Source: CAYVTM01 sp964454645 (GTDB lineage Bacteria; Bacteroidota; Bacteroidia; Sphingobacteriales; Sphingobacteriaceae). From it: a stretch of DNA of 64,000 nt. The DNA lies in assembly GCA_964454645.1 (NCBI GenBank), contig CAYVTM010000001.1, positions 248,001 to 312,000 of the forward strand, given 5' to 3'. Positions 25,660 through 34,975 of the stretch are shown here, piece by piece (the first letter of the stretch is position 1; each line of letters opens with the position of its first letter). Made by a program: the position numbers and the translations under genes. The notes below the pieces were generated by a model. That model was not told where the DNA came from. It worked only from the letters and a program-made list of their open reading frames with translations, and ran no database searches.

Positions 25660-27114
25660 TTATCTCGGACGTGATGATTTGCTGGGAGAAGAACCACCTG
25701 AATTACCACTACCACTTCCGCCGCCTCTGATAGCGCCTCCTGAATTAGAGTTTCTGCCTGGAGTTTCATAGCTCGGTCTGGAAGCAGGGGCAGGCTGCGG
25801 ACTCGGATTATTTCGCGGCCTGCTAATCTCTTTGTTTGGAGCAGGAGCAGGAGTTGGTTTCGAAAACGTAGGGGTGTTACCTGGCTGTTGTTTCGATTGT
25901 CCCGGATTCGGATTGATACGTACCGGTTCTCTTTTTTCTATAGTTGTATTTGATGGACGTATAGCCGGGTTGCTGATTACCGGAGGAGAACTTGGTTTGC
26001 TAACAGGTTCTCTTGGTTCCGTTTTTGAAGAACCCGGTATGGAAGGAGCTACATATCCGTTCGGTTTTTTACTGGCATCGTTTATAGTTGTTCCACTCGA
26101 AGGAGTACTGCGAATTGCCGGACTTCCACTATCCGAAATGCGAATGTCCTCTTTGCGTGAAGCCGGTGTGCTTCCGCTATTTGTATTCTCTGGTCTTGCG
26201 CCAATAATGGTTGGGTCATTGTTTGTTTTTGTCGGAGGAGTTGCGGTTTTTATCTGATTTTCTATATTCGGTCTCACCTGGCCTGTGTTTTCATTTCTTC
26301 TTTCAACCGTACCGGATACGGTGCCCGTGTTTTCCCGCCCCCGAGGACTTGCTCCACCTACATTATCAGTCCCTCTTCCCGAACGGGGCCTGTAGTAGCT
26401 ATTTTTACCTGAAGAAGAACCTATACCGGTATAATAGCGATCGTAATATCCATCGTAATACCCGTTCCAGTAGCCTTGATTGTATGCATGATGTGGAGAG
26501 TAGTACCATGACCCGTATGAAGGATACCAAAAAGGATTCCAGAAGGGATCGTAATAGCCTCCGTAAAATGAATTCCAACCATAACCCATACCCCATGTAT
26601 ATCCAAAGCCAATGCTGAAGCCACTATAGAAAGGATCGTAATAATAACCTACATAGGCCGGAGAATAATAACTAAAGCCGGCATAGGGATTATGGAAACG
26701 ACGAATACGTGATGCATAATAATAGTCATCGCTGTTGTAAGAGTCTCCGTAATAATTGTTTGTGATGTAGGTTTTTCCATCACCATCCGCATAACTATCA
26801 GAATAGTTGGGATTTTGATAGGATGAGGTATTTTGATCCAGGCCTTGTTCGGCATTATACTGATTGTAATCGAAGTTCGATTGAGTGTTTGAGTTTTCAG
26901 GTGAATTCAGATACTGTTCGTTATAAGGATTAGAATTAGCAGGACTCATGTCCTCTAACTTAATTTCTTCATTGTACACGATTACTTCTTTGCGTGCATC
27001 GGCTAAAGAATAATAGGTGTCGTCCAGAGGCAAAGTTCTGTTTGCCTGATAACTCGTTGAACAAGCACTGAGTGCTGCAGCGATAATTGCGAGTAAATAG
27101 GGAAATGTTTTCAT
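25660..27114 (-). CDS. Low-complexity Tyr/Ser/Pro-rich lipoprotein of unknown function
   Basis: A 484-residue exported lipoprotein (signal then ALSACSTSYQ, Cys18). Residues 25-60 are ordinary sequence with LPLDDTYYSLADARKEV. Residues 70-230 are dominated by Tyr, Gly, Asn and Ser (for example YYGDSYNSDDYYYAS). The rest is rich in Pro, Ser, Arg, Thr and Asn, ending GGSGSGNSGGSSPSKSSRPR. This composition suggests an unfolded surface or cell-wall-associated chain. The gene precedes the porin gene; no domain is recognised. A long open frame on the opposite strand here is due to the biased composition. Confidence 0.8.
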   Translation of the reverse strand: MKTFPYLLAIIAAALSACSTSYQANRTLPLDDTYYSLADARKEVIVYNEEIKLEDMSPANSNPYNEQYLNSPENSNTQSNFDYNQYNAEQGLDQNTSSYQNPNYSDSYADGDGKTYITNNYYGDSYNSDDYYYASRIRRFHNPYAGFSYYSPAYVGYYYDPFYSGFSIGFGYTWGMGYGWNSFYGGYYDPFWNPFWYPSYGSWYYSPHHAYNQGYWNGYYDGYYDRYYTGIGSSSGKNSYYRPRSGRGTDNVGGASPRGRENTGTVSGTVERRNENTGQVRPNIENQIKTATPPTKTNNDPTIIGARPENTNSGSTPASRKEDIRISDSGSPAIRSTPSSGTTINDASKKPNGYVAPSIPGSSKTEPREPVSKPSSPPVISNPAIRPSNTTIEKREPVRINPNPGQSKQQPGNTPTFSKPTPAPAPNKEISRPRNNPSPQPAPASRPSYETPGRNSNSGGAIRGGGSGSGNSGGSSPSKSSRPR

Positions 27115-27262
27115 GGCGCTGGGCGTTTAAAATTTGTTCTTTGACGAAACCAATGAAGTAACGTTTAATTTTATATTTTTGTTGTAGAGTTTTTTAATCA
27201 AAAATTGTCAAGAACCCTTTAAAAAAGCAGTTAAAATTACAAAATAATACCATTAAATACGC

Positions 27263-28735
27263 ATGAGCAAAGGAATTACGAGTAGAAGTACCGATTATTC
27301 GGCATGGTACAACGAATTAGTTACAAAAGCAGATTTAGCCGAACATTCGGATGTAAGGGGCTGTATGGTGATTAAACCCTATGGATATTCGATATGGGAA
27401 AAAATGCAGCAAGTTTTGGATCAGAGATTTAAGGATACCGGACATTCCAATGCATACTTCCCTTTGTTCATCCCTAAATCTTTTTTTTCGAAAGAAGCTT
27501 CACATGTGGATGGATTCGCAAAAGAATGTGCGGTTGTAACACATTACCGCTTAAAAGATGACGGGAACGGTGGAATTATGGTTGATCCTGATGCAAAACT
27601 CGAAGAAGAGCTTATTGTCCGCCCTACTTCCGAAACAATTATCTGGAATACATATCGGGGTTGGATTCAGTCGTACCGGGACCTGCCTATTCTGGTAAAC
27701 CAATGGGCGAATGTAGTACGTTGGGAAATGCGTACACGCTTATTCCTGCGAACAACGGAATTCTTATGGCAGGAAGGGCATACCGCACATGCTACCGCAG
27801 AAGAAGCGATTGCCGAAACCAAACAAATGCTCGATGTGTATGCCGAATTTGCTGAAGAGTGGATGGCATTACCGGTCATAAAAGGAGTGAAGACCGCTAA
27901 CGAACGCTTTGCAGGCGCTTTAGATACTTATTGCATTGAAGCTTTGATGCAGGACGGAAAAGCTTTACAAGCGGGGACTTCACATTTCCTTGGACAAAAT
28001 TTTGCAAAAGCTTTCGATGTAAAGTTCACAAATAAAGAAGGGAAGTTAGATTATGTATGGGCAACTTCCTGGGGTGTATCAACCCGTTTGATGGGTGCAT
28101 TGATCATGGCTCACTCAGATGATGAAGGGCTGGTGCTTCCTCCCAAGTTAGCGCCTATACAGGTAGTGATTGTTCCCATTGTTAACAGTGATGAAGCTAA
28201 AGCAAAAATCGATGCAAAGGTGAATGAACTCATGCCTTTGTTGAAAGCGAGAAACATTCAGGTTAAATACGACGACAGAGGTACGCATCGCCCGGGATTT
28301 AAATTTGCTGAATGGGAACTGAAAGGTGTGCCGGTACGATTGGCTATGGGGCCACGCGATTTAGAAAATGGAACAGTTGAAGTTGCTCGTCGTGATACGA
28401 AAGAGAAATCAATCGTTTCATTGGAAAATATCGATCAGTATATCGAAAATTTACTCGGACAAATACAAAAAAACATTTACGAGAAAGCGCGAAAATTCAG
28501 AGATGAAAATATTACCAAAGCAGATACGTACGAAGAGTTTAAAAAAGTATTGGATGAAAAGCCGGGCTTCGTTTCAGCACATTGGGACGGTACTCCGGAG
28601 ACCGAAGAAAAAATTAAAGAGGAGACTAAAGCTACCATACGGTGTATTGTTTTAGATAATACGCTCGAAAACGGAATATGTATTTACTCCGGTAAGCCTT
28701 CCCGACAACGCGTTTTGTTTGCCCGCGCCTACTAA
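27263..28735 (+). CDS. proS: Prolyl-tRNA synthetase
   Basis: Charges tRNA-Pro with proline. A 490-residue class II enzyme of the short (eukaryote/archaeal-like) type used by Bacteroidota, without the long editing insertion. Motifs are [35 protein letters not shown] at the N-terminus, [19 protein letters not shown] (motif 2 region with the arginine that binds ATP), [13 protein letters not shown], and the anticodon-binding domain starting [12 protein letters not shown]-terminal zinc-less domain ends with QRVLFARAY. The small unknown gene follows after eight bases. Confidence 0.97.
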   Translation: MSKGITSRSTDYSAWYNELVTKADLAEHSDVRGCMVIKPYGYSIWEKMQQVLDQRFKDTGHSNAYFPLFIPKSFFSKEASHVDGFAKECAVVTHYRLKDDGNGGIMVDPDAKLEEELIVRPTSETIIWNTYRGWIQSYRDLPILVNQWANVVRWEMRTRLFLRTTEFLWQEGHTAHATAEEAIAETKQMLDVYAEFAEEWMALPVIKGVKTANERFAGALDTYCIEALMQDGKALQAGTSHFLGQNFAKAFDVKFTNKEGKLDYVWATSWGVSTRLMGALIMAHSDDEGLVLPPKLAPIQVVIVPIVNSDEAKAKIDAKVNELMPLLKARNIQVKYDDRGTHRPGFKFAEWELKGVPVRLAMGPRDLENGTVEVARRDTKEKSIVSLENIDQYIENLLGQIQKNIYEKARKFRDENITKADTYEEFKKVLDEKPGFVSAHWDGTPETEEKIKEETKATIRCIVLDNTLENGICIYSGKPSRQRVLFARAY

Positions 28736-28742
28736 ATCTGTT

Positions 28743-29441
28743 ATGAGAAAAAATAAACAGTATATAGAAATTGCCGAAAAATTAAGAACACATTCTTCGA
28801 TGAAACAATTTATTCATCGAAATACTTTGGCAAACATGGTTGCGATAAAATCACATTTAATTGAGCTGTCGAAAAGTTTGCGTAAAGATGTGACCAGTCT
28901 GGACAAAAATGTAGAAGTGATTTTTACGGATAAAGGTGATTTCGAAGCCGAGTTTAAATTTTCCGGAGACTTACTTATTTTTTCGATGCATACCAATGTT
29001 TTCACGTTCGATTCGGAGCATCCGATCTATCAATTGGACTGCGTAAAAGAAGACCCTAAATGTGCGTATTGCGGCTTAATACAGATCTATAATTTTTTAT
29101 CCGATTCGGTAAAGTATAATCGGGTAAATGATTTGGGATATTTAGTAGGAAGGATCTTTATCAATAGTGATAATCACTTTTTTATCGAGGGGCAGGAGCG
29201 TTTGGGATTTGATTATAGAGGTTTTAAGAAACAGGTATTTGATCAGAAAGCCATAACAAAAGTGATGGAAAATGCCATTTTGTATTGCCTCGATTTCGAA
29301 CTGCTTACTCCTCCTTTTGAACAATCGAGTATTTTAACTTTGGAAGAGAAACTGATGAATTATTCAAATTCCGGGATGAATACCGGAAAGCGGTTGGGTT
29401 TCGAATTTAACGCTTCCCGAAGGCCGGATACCGAAGAATAA
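28743..29441 (+). CDS. Conserved-looking protein of unknown function
   Basis: A 232-residue soluble protein between proS and murF-alr. I do not recognise the family. It has a lysine-rich N-terminus, a DVTSLDKNVEVIFTDKGDFEAEFKF segment, two cysteine pairs in DCVKEDPKCAYCGLIQIYNF, and NSDNHFFIEGQERLGFDY. There is no signal peptide or membrane helix. ATG at 28743 is preferred over 28719, which would overlap proS. The ordinary codon use and its tight place in the gene row suggest a real gene. Confidence 0.8.
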   Translation: MRKNKQYIEIAEKLRTHSSMKQFIHRNTLANMVAIKSHLIELSKSLRKDVTSLDKNVEVIFTDKGDFEAEFKFSGDLLIFSMHTNVFTFDSEHPIYQLDCVKEDPKCAYCGLIQIYNFLSDSVKYNRVNDLGYLVGRIFINSDNHFFIEGQERLGFDYRGFKKQVFDQKAITKVMENAILYCLDFELLTPPFEQSSILTLEEKLMNYSNSGMNTGKRLGFEFNASRRPDTEE

Positions 29442-29459
29442 ATCTTTTAATAAAATATT

Positions 29460-31904
29460 ATGCATGCTTCGTATGTCCCTTCTGTCATTCAAGAGATATT
29501 ATCCTGTCGTTCGGATATAAGGGATAACCATGCTGACATACAATACTTACTCATCGATAGCAGAAAAATTATTCAGGCAGCACAATCGGTTTTTATTGCC
29601 CTAAAAGCAAAGCGCGACGGACATCTTTTTATTGAGGATATTTATGCAGAGGGGGTAAGAAATTTTATTGTTTCCGATAGCTATGCGGGAAACAAAAAGT
29701 TATCGGATGCAAATTTTTATTATGTTTCCGATACCCTCCAAGCTTTGCAAAGCTTAGCTTCAACACATCGCCTGAAATTTACGTTCCCTGTTATCGGAAT
29801 TACCGGAAGCAATGGAAAAACCATCGTAAAAGATTGGCTTTTTCAACTACTCAGCCCCGAATATTATATTGTACGTAGTCCTAAAAGCTATAATTCGCAG
29901 ATCGGTGTTCCGGTTTCTGTTTGGTTAATGAATGAACATCATCAACTTGGAATTTTTGAAGCAGGAATATCTACAAGCGGGGAAATGAAAAATTTACAGA
30001 AAATCATTCAGCCGACTATCGGGATACTTACAAATATTAAAGCAGCACATGATGATGGCTTTGATAACCGTAAAGAGAAATTAATTGAGAAACTGAAATT
30101 GTTCGAATCATCCGAACTTACTATTCTTCCACTTGATTATCTGGAAGATATTCCTGTTCCCGAAAATGCATTTACCTGGTCGATGAAACGGCAAGCCGAT
30201 TTGCAGGTTACGGAAGTAGAGCGTAAAAACAGGGGATATTTTGTACAGGCTTTGTTTCGTTCGGAATATATCTATTTGGATATACCGTTTACGGATGAAG
30301 CTTCACTGGAGAATATAATTATTTGTTGGGCGGTGATGTTGAGTCTGGGTTATGAGCATGAATTGATTGCAGAACGAATGCAATCCTTACATGCTTTACC
30401 GATGCGGTTGGAATTACGTCAGGGGATTAATGATTGTTCGGTTATTAATGATAGCTACAGCGCAGATATTTCTTCATTATTTATTGCAGTCGATTTTTTA
30501 AATCAGCAGCAACAACATCTTAAAAAAACGGTCATACTTTCCGATATCAATCATCCCGATCAGCTCGAAATATACCCGCTTATTGCTGCTTATCTATTGA
30601 AAAATAACGTAACACGCATTATCGGAATCGGAAAAGAAATTTCGGAACATGCGATGTATTTTATGATGGATAAAGTGTTCTATCCCGATACGGAATCTTT
30701 TCTAAATGATATTCATTCGATCAGTTTTTCGAATGAAACGATTCTGATTAAAGGAGCACGTTCTTTTGCATTTGAACGAATAGGGAAATTATTGGAACAA
30801 AAAGTTCATGAAACCATTCTGGAAATAAACCTGAATGCCCTTATTCACAATGTAAATGTGTATCGCAGTTTCCTGAAACCTACAACGAAAATTATGGCTA
30901 TGGTGAAAGCATTTTCGTATGGAAGCGGGAGTTTCGAAATAGCTAATCTTTTACAATACAATAAAATCGATTACCTGGCTGTAGCTTTTGCAGATGAAGG
31001 GGTAGAGCTTCGTAAAGCCGGTATCGAATTACCGATTATGGTGATGAATCCCGAGCCGCTTAGCTTTACTCAAATCGTACGCTATCACCTTGAGCCTGAG
31101 TTGTATAATTTTAGAGTTTACGATGCCTTTGTAGAATATTTGAAAGGAAAGGGTCTAAGTGATTATAAAGTACATCTCAAATTAGATACCGGCATGCATC
31201 GCCTGGGCTTTGAAGCTAAGCATATTCAGGCTTTGTGCGAGCGTATTCAAAAAGACAAACCTGTAAAAGTATCTTCGGTATTTTCGCATCTGGCAGCATC
31301 CGAAGATCAGGCACAGGATAGCTATACAAGGCAACAGATTAAATTGTTCAGCGAGATGTCGGATCAACTCCGGTCGGTTATCGGCTACGATTTTATAAAA
31401 CATATTTCAAATACTGCCGCTATTCTCCGCTTCCCTGATGCTCAATTCGATATGGTTCGTTTAGGAATCGGGATGTATGGTATTGATTATACCGGCGATT
31501 TTAAATCCCAGCTGGAAGAAACGGTAATGTTGAAAACTACGGTGACGCAGATTAAAGAACTTAAAGCAGGGGAGACTGTTGGCTATGGAAGGAAAGCCGT
31601 CCTGCAAAAAGATTCACAGATAGCAACTGTTAAAATCGGATATGCGGATGGATATAGCCGTTCATTCGGAAATGGAATAGGTTATATGCTTATCAACGGT
31701 GCCAAATGTAAAGTTGTGGGAAATGTGTGTATGGATATGTGTATGTTGGATGTCAGCGGACTGAACATCCGGGAGGGAATGGAAGTGGCCGTGTTTGGGG
31801 CGGGTATAGATATCAATGAGATGGCGGCATCAATCAATACAATCTCTTACGAGATATTATCGAATATTTCTCAACGTGTAAAAAGAATATACTATTATGA
31901 ATAA
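29460..31904 (+). CDS. Fused MurF and alanine racemase
   Basis: An 814-residue bifunctional peptidoglycan enzyme characteristic of Bacteroidota. The N-terminal half (to about residue 450) is MurF-like: GITGSNGKT is the ATP loop at residues 113-121, and EAGISTSGEM and NDSYSADISSL also match. It joins D-Ala-D-Ala to UDP-MurNAc-tripeptide. The C-terminal half is alanine racemase, with PLP lysine 483 in MVKAFSYGSGS, LKLDTGMHRLGF and GYADGYSRSFGNG. Together they couple D-alanine supply and its use. The downstream DUF502 gene overlaps its end by eight bases. Confidence 0.95.
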   Translation: MHASYVPSVIQEILSCRSDIRDNHADIQYLLIDSRKIIQAAQSVFIALKAKRDGHLFIEDIYAEGVRNFIVSDSYAGNKKLSDANFYYVSDTLQALQSLASTHRLKFTFPVIGITGSNGKTIVKDWLFQLLSPEYYIVRSPKSYNSQIGVPVSVWLMNEHHQLGIFEAGISTSGEMKNLQKIIQPTIGILTNIKAAHDDGFDNRKEKLIEKLKLFESSELTILPLDYLEDIPVPENAFTWSMKRQADLQVTEVERKNRGYFVQALFRSEYIYLDIPFTDEASLENIIICWAVMLSLGYEHELIAERMQSLHALPMRLELRQGINDCSVINDSYSADISSLFIAVDFLNQQQQHLKKTVILSDINHPDQLEIYPLIAAYLLKNNVTRIIGIGKEISEHAMYFMMDKVFYPDTESFLNDIHSISFSNETILIKGARSFAFERIGKLLEQKVHETILEINLNALIHNVNVYRSFLKPTTKIMAMVKAFSYGSGSFEIANLLQYNKIDYLAVAFADEGVELRKAGIELPIMVMNPEPLSFTQIVRYHLEPELYNFRVYDAFVEYLKGKGLSDYKVHLKLDTGMHRLGFEAKHIQALCERIQKDKPVKVSSVFSHLAASEDQAQDSYTRQQIKLFSEMSDQLRSVIGYDFIKHISNTAAILRFPDAQFDMVRLGIGMYGIDYTGDFKSQLEETVMLKTTVTQIKELKAGETVGYGRKAVLQKDSQIATVKIGYADGYSRSFGNGIGYMLINGAKCKVVGNVCMDMCMLDVSGLNIREGMEVAVFGAGIDINEMAASINTISYEILSNISQRVKRIYYYE

Positions 31905-32496
31905 GTTCTTCAAATTACTACTCAATTTCTTTTTTAAAGGAGTATTACTGGTAACGCCCTTGGTATTGTCTCTTTATATTATTTATTACGTCATTACGAA
32001 AGTAGACAGTATTGTCGATTTAGGATTTCCGGGAGCTGGTTGGTTAATCGTTATTGTTACGTTTACGATGTGTGGTTTTTTGATAACTACTTTTATTACT
32101 GCACCTATCTTTAATTATTTCGATAAGTTGCTAGACCGGATTCCCTTGTTTAAGCTGGTATATTCTTCCTTTCGCGATTTTCTCGAGGCCTTTGTCGGTG
32201 AAGAAAAAAAATTTAACGAACCGGTATTGGTGGATATGTATCAGAACGGATTAAAACAGATCGGTTTTCTTACACAGAAAGATTTGTCGGCGATTGGTTT
32301 AAAAGATGAAGTATCTGTATATTTTCCTTTATCTTATAGTATAGCTGGCAGAGTAGTCTTCGTTCCGAGAAACAGGGTAGAACCTTTACATGTAAAACCT
32401 TCTGAAGCCATGAAATTTGTTATCTCCGGAGGTGTTACCGAATTAAGTTTGTCGGAAAAAAAAGCTGTAAATCCAAACGTAGAACCACTCGGTTAG
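31897..32496 (+). CDS. DUF502 membrane protein
   Basis: A 199-residue protein with two N-terminal membrane helices (about residues 10-31 and 46-70) and a cytoplasmic domain containing RIPLFKLVYSSFRDFLEAFVGEEKKFNEPVLVDMYQNG and IGFLTQK, followed by VYFPLSYSIAGRVVFVPRNRVEPL. This matches the DUF502 (YP_/PF04367-like) family. Function is unknown. It overlaps the murF-alr stop by eight bases, so it is probably cotranscribed. Confidence 0.88.
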   Translation: MNKFFKLLLNFFFKGVLLVTPLVLSLYIIYYVITKVDSIVDLGFPGAGWLIVIVTFTMCGFLITTFITAPIFNYFDKLLDRIPLFKLVYSSFRDFLEAFVGEEKKFNEPVLVDMYQNGLKQIGFLTQKDLSAIGLKDEVSVYFPLSYSIAGRVVFVPRNRVEPLHVKPSEAMKFVISGGVTELSLSEKKAVNPNVEPLG

Positions 32497-32558
32497 CCCG
32501 GTATTGAAGCTATGGATAAAGATTGAATGGGTAAACATTGAATAACATTCTTAATTCC

Positions 32559-33347
32559 ATGAAACAGAAAATTTATCAGATAGATGCATTTGCCGACAAG
32601 GTTTTTTCAGGTAATCCTGCAGCGGTTTGTCCGCTGGAACATTGGTTGAGTGATGATATTTTGCGGAAAATAGCGATGGAAAACAATCTTGCAGAAACCG
32701 CATTTTATGTGAAGGAAGATAATCAATATCAGATACGCTGGTTTACACCTACAGTAGAAGTTGATCTTTGCGGACATGCAACATTAGCCGCGGCATTTGT
32801 TCTTTTCAATCTTGAAAATCATCCGGATAATATAGTTCATTTTTATTCTCCAAGAAGCGGAGCATTCAGTGTAAGGAAGAGTGCAGAACTGCTTATACTG
32901 AATTTTCCGGAAGATAAATTTCAGGAAGTAGATTTATCTGAGGAATTAAAAGCTTGTTTGGGTATGCAAGCACAGGAAGCATTTAAGGGCAGTACAGACT
33001 ATATGTTGGTATTTAAGAATGAAGATGAGATCAGAGGGGCAATTCCTGTGTATGAGTTGATATCAAAATTAAAGGGTCGTGGACTTATTATAACAGCTAA
33101 AGGGGATAAAGTTGATTTCGTATCTCGTTTTTTTGCTCCTCAATCGGGAATTGATGAAGATCCTGTAACCGGTTCGGCGCATACGACTTTAACACCCTAT
33201 TGGGCAAAACGTTTGGGGAAGAATGAGCTTACTGCAATACAACTTTCTAAACGTGGCGGGCATTTGTGGTGTAAGTATGTGAACGACCGGGTTGAAATCA
33301 GCGGACAGGGGAAACTGTATTTAGTTGGAGAGATTTATTTGGAATAA
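32559..33347 (+). CDS. PhzF-family isomerase/epimerase
   Basis: A 262-residue protein of the PhzF/DapF-like fold. It starts KIYQIDAFADKVFSGNPAAVCPLEHWL and has ENNLAETAFYVK, RWFTPTVEVDLCGHATLAAAFV and, at the end, GIDEDPVTGSAHTTLTPYWAKRLGK. These are the conserved PhzF segments, including the active-site glutamate in NNLAETAF. The exact reaction is unknown; bacterial relatives isomerise or epimerise small cyclic compounds. ATG at 32559 is preferred over 32538, which adds seven ordinary residues but no family similarity. A hairpin terminator follows. Confidence 0.9.
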   Translation: MKQKIYQIDAFADKVFSGNPAAVCPLEHWLSDDILRKIAMENNLAETAFYVKEDNQYQIRWFTPTVEVDLCGHATLAAAFVLFNLENHPDNIVHFYSPRSGAFSVRKSAELLILNFPEDKFQEVDLSEELKACLGMQAQEAFKGSTDYMLVFKNEDEIRGAIPVYELISKLKGRGLIITAKGDKVDFVSRFFAPQSGIDEDPVTGSAHTTLTPYWAKRLGKNELTAIQLSKRGGHLWCKYVNDRVEISGQGKLYLVGEIYLE

Positions 33348-33383
33348 AAAAACAGTAGCCGTATTTTACTAACTACTGTTTTT
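33348..33383. terminator. Bidirectional terminator between phzF-like and rpmA
   Basis: AAAAACAGTAG (33348-33358) pairs with CTACTGTTTTT (33373-33383) around a 14-base loop. The T-rich ends on both strands would serve the two genes that converge here. Confidence 0.75.
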
Positions 33384-33406
33384 CTGTTATATCCTGTATG
33401 TAGGAA

Positions 33407-33766
33407 TTATTCTGCTGAATCAGTTGCTTCAGTTGTTTCTGTAGTAGTTTCAGCTTTTTTTGTTCTTGTTTTTTTAGCGGGTGCTTCGGCTACGGTTTCA
33501 ACCGGTGTTGTTTCAAAAGGTACAACCGATACAAATGATTTTTCGCCTGCTTTCTTTTTGAAAACCACCGTTCCATCAACCAATGCAAACAAAGTATGAT
33601 CTTTTCCCATACCTACGTTTTTATCCGGATGATGTTTCGTTCCTCTTTGACGAACAATAATATTCCCTGCAACAGCTACCTGACCGCCGTAAATTTTTAC
33701 GCCAAGTCTTTTACTATGGGATTCGCGACCGTTCTTGGAGCTACCGGCCCCTTTCTTATGTGCCAT
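33407..33766 (-). CDS. rpmA: 50S ribosomal protein L27 with C-terminal extension
   Basis: The N-terminal 85 or so residues are L27: [41 protein letters not shown] and [15 protein letters not shown]. The protein then continues for about 30 residues rich in Ala, Thr, Lys and Glu ([22 protein letters not shown]), giving 119 residues where 84-90 is usual. The tail is low-complexity and probably disordered. rpmA lies 38 bases after rplU, so they are probably cotranscribed. Confidence 0.96.
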   Translation of the reverse strand: MAHKKGAGSSKNGRESHSKRLGVKIYGGQVAVAGNIIVRQRGTKHHPDKNVGMGKDHTLFALVDGTVVFKKKAGEKSFVSVVPFETTPVETVAEAPAKKTRTKKAETTTETTEATDSAE

Positions 33767-33804
33767 CTTATTAAGATTTTATAAAATTCTAATTGATTAA
33801 TTAA

Positions 33805-34116
33805 TTATGCTGTAATGCTTTCGATTTGGATCTTTGTAAAAGATTGGCGGTGACCATTTCTTTTTTTGTATCCTTTTCTTCTTTTCTTTTTGAAAACGAT
33901 TACTTTATCGCCCTTTAAATGAGACAATATTTTAGCAGTTACTTTGGAACCCTGAACTGTAGGAACACCTACCGAAACTTTTCCTCCGTTATCTACCAAT
34001 AATACTTTGTCAAATTCAATACTAGCGCCCTCATCTCCTTGTAATCTGTGTACAAAGATTTGCTGGTCTTTTGCAACTTTAAATTGTTGCCCTGCTATAT
34101 CTACTATTGCGTACAT
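33805..34116 (-). CDS. rplU: 50S ribosomal protein L21
   Basis: A 103-residue L21: [49 protein letters not shown] and [27 protein letters not shown]. The length and order are standard. A strong promoter lies upstream and serves rplU and rpmA. Confidence 0.97.
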   Translation of the reverse strand: MYAIVDIAGQQFKVAKDQQIFVHRLQGDEGASIEFDKVLLVDNGGKVSVGVPTVQGSKVTAKILSHLKGDKVIVFKKKRRKGYKKRNGHRQSFTKIQIESITA

Positions 34117-34162
34117 GGTTTTTTTTAATTAATTTTTTTATTTAAATGATTTTTTAGAAGGG

Positions 34163-34194
34163 CAAAAGTAGGAATAGAATCTAATAATTCCAAA
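34163..34194 (-). promoter_or_regulatory. Promoter of rplU-rpmA
   Basis: On the minus strand TTTG (34191-34194) is followed by 20 bases and then TACTTTTG (34163-34170). This fits the Bacteroidota -33/-7 pattern (TTTG, 19-21 bases, TAnnTTTG). It leaves a leader of about 40-46 bases before the rplU start. Confidence 0.7.
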
Positions 34195-34248
34195 GCTTTT
34201 TCGGTTTTTTACTCAATTATCCCGTGTTTGTTAATAATTAAACCCGGT

Positions 34249-34959
34249 TTACAAGCGGGTCCAGGTTTCTCCATTCGACATGGTAAAGCCCATTAAGCCC
34301 ATTTTAAAGCTGTAATAGATCATTTTTACTTGTGAGTCTTTGTTGATACGATCTTTCGTTTCAGCTATAAAAATATCCTGCCATTCCTGATTTTCAAGCA
34401 TGTATAAACGATGAAAAGTGTATGAGAGTGATTGGGTAGGTTTTTCATTGTTCTGTAAATAAAAAATATTCCCATCGATATTAAATTTTACACAACGAAT
34501 ACCCATGGTTTCGATATTTATCAGGGCATTCATATCCACTTCGTTGAAGATTTCTTTGGTAATGAAATAAGATAATTTAAAGCCGGTTCCTAAGCCCTTA
34601 TAATTGACACCCTCTGTTTCAGATGTGTAAAATTTCTTACAGGTTTGTACATCCCCATTGGTGCAGCGTCGGCTTACCTGCTCATTGATAATGATGGATT
34701 CGTGTTTATCGAAGAAGCGTTCAGTACTAAAGCGTAAAGTATCGCCATTGGAGTTTTTAAACAGGATCAGACTATCGATAGAACCGTAGGGGATCCAGTT
34801 GCGGGTACTGTCTTTTGCTATCGGAAAATGCGCCAAACGCATATCGTAGCAGTTATTTTCAATTATACAGGAGTTCTCCTCTTTGCAGGAAGAACTAAGG
34901 GTAAACAGTCCTAATAGGGCGAAAAAAAAGATGTTGTTGTTTAGTTTAGTTGCAGGCAT
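34249..34959 (-). CDS. Lipoprotein of unknown function
   Basis: A 236-residue protein with a hydrophobic signal ending at a lipobox-like LSSSCKEEN. The mature part holds no domain I recognise. It has a cysteine-rich segment (SCIIENNCYDMRL), a RFFDKHESIIINEQ segment, and CTNGDVQTCKKF, then ends ETWTRL. The start is ATG at 34959; an ATG at 34998 in frame would lack a signal-like start. It follows the symporter gene in the same direction with a gap of 16 bases, so it may share its transcript. Confidence 0.75.
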   Translation of the reverse strand: MPATKLNNNIFFFALLGLFTLSSSCKEENSCIIENNCYDMRLAHFPIAKDSTRNWIPYGSIDSLILFKNSNGDTLRFSTERFFDKHESIIINEQVSRRCTNGDVQTCKKFYTSETEGVNYKGLGTGFKLSYFITKEIFNEVDMNALINIETMGIRCVKFNIDGNIFYLQNNEKPTQSLSYTFHRLYMLENQEWQDIFIAETKDRINKDSQVKMIYYSFKMGLMGFTMSNGETWTRL

Positions 34960-34975
34960 GTAATAAAAAATATAT

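Noticed and set aside
25832..26618. Open frames opposite the Tyr/Pro-rich lipoprotein
   Set aside because: They result from the biased codon composition of the real gene.
26405..26860. Short repeated units resembling a CRISPR or tandem repeat
   Set aside because: They are Tyr/Gly/Ser codon repeats within a coding region, with no fixed repeat-spacer pattern.
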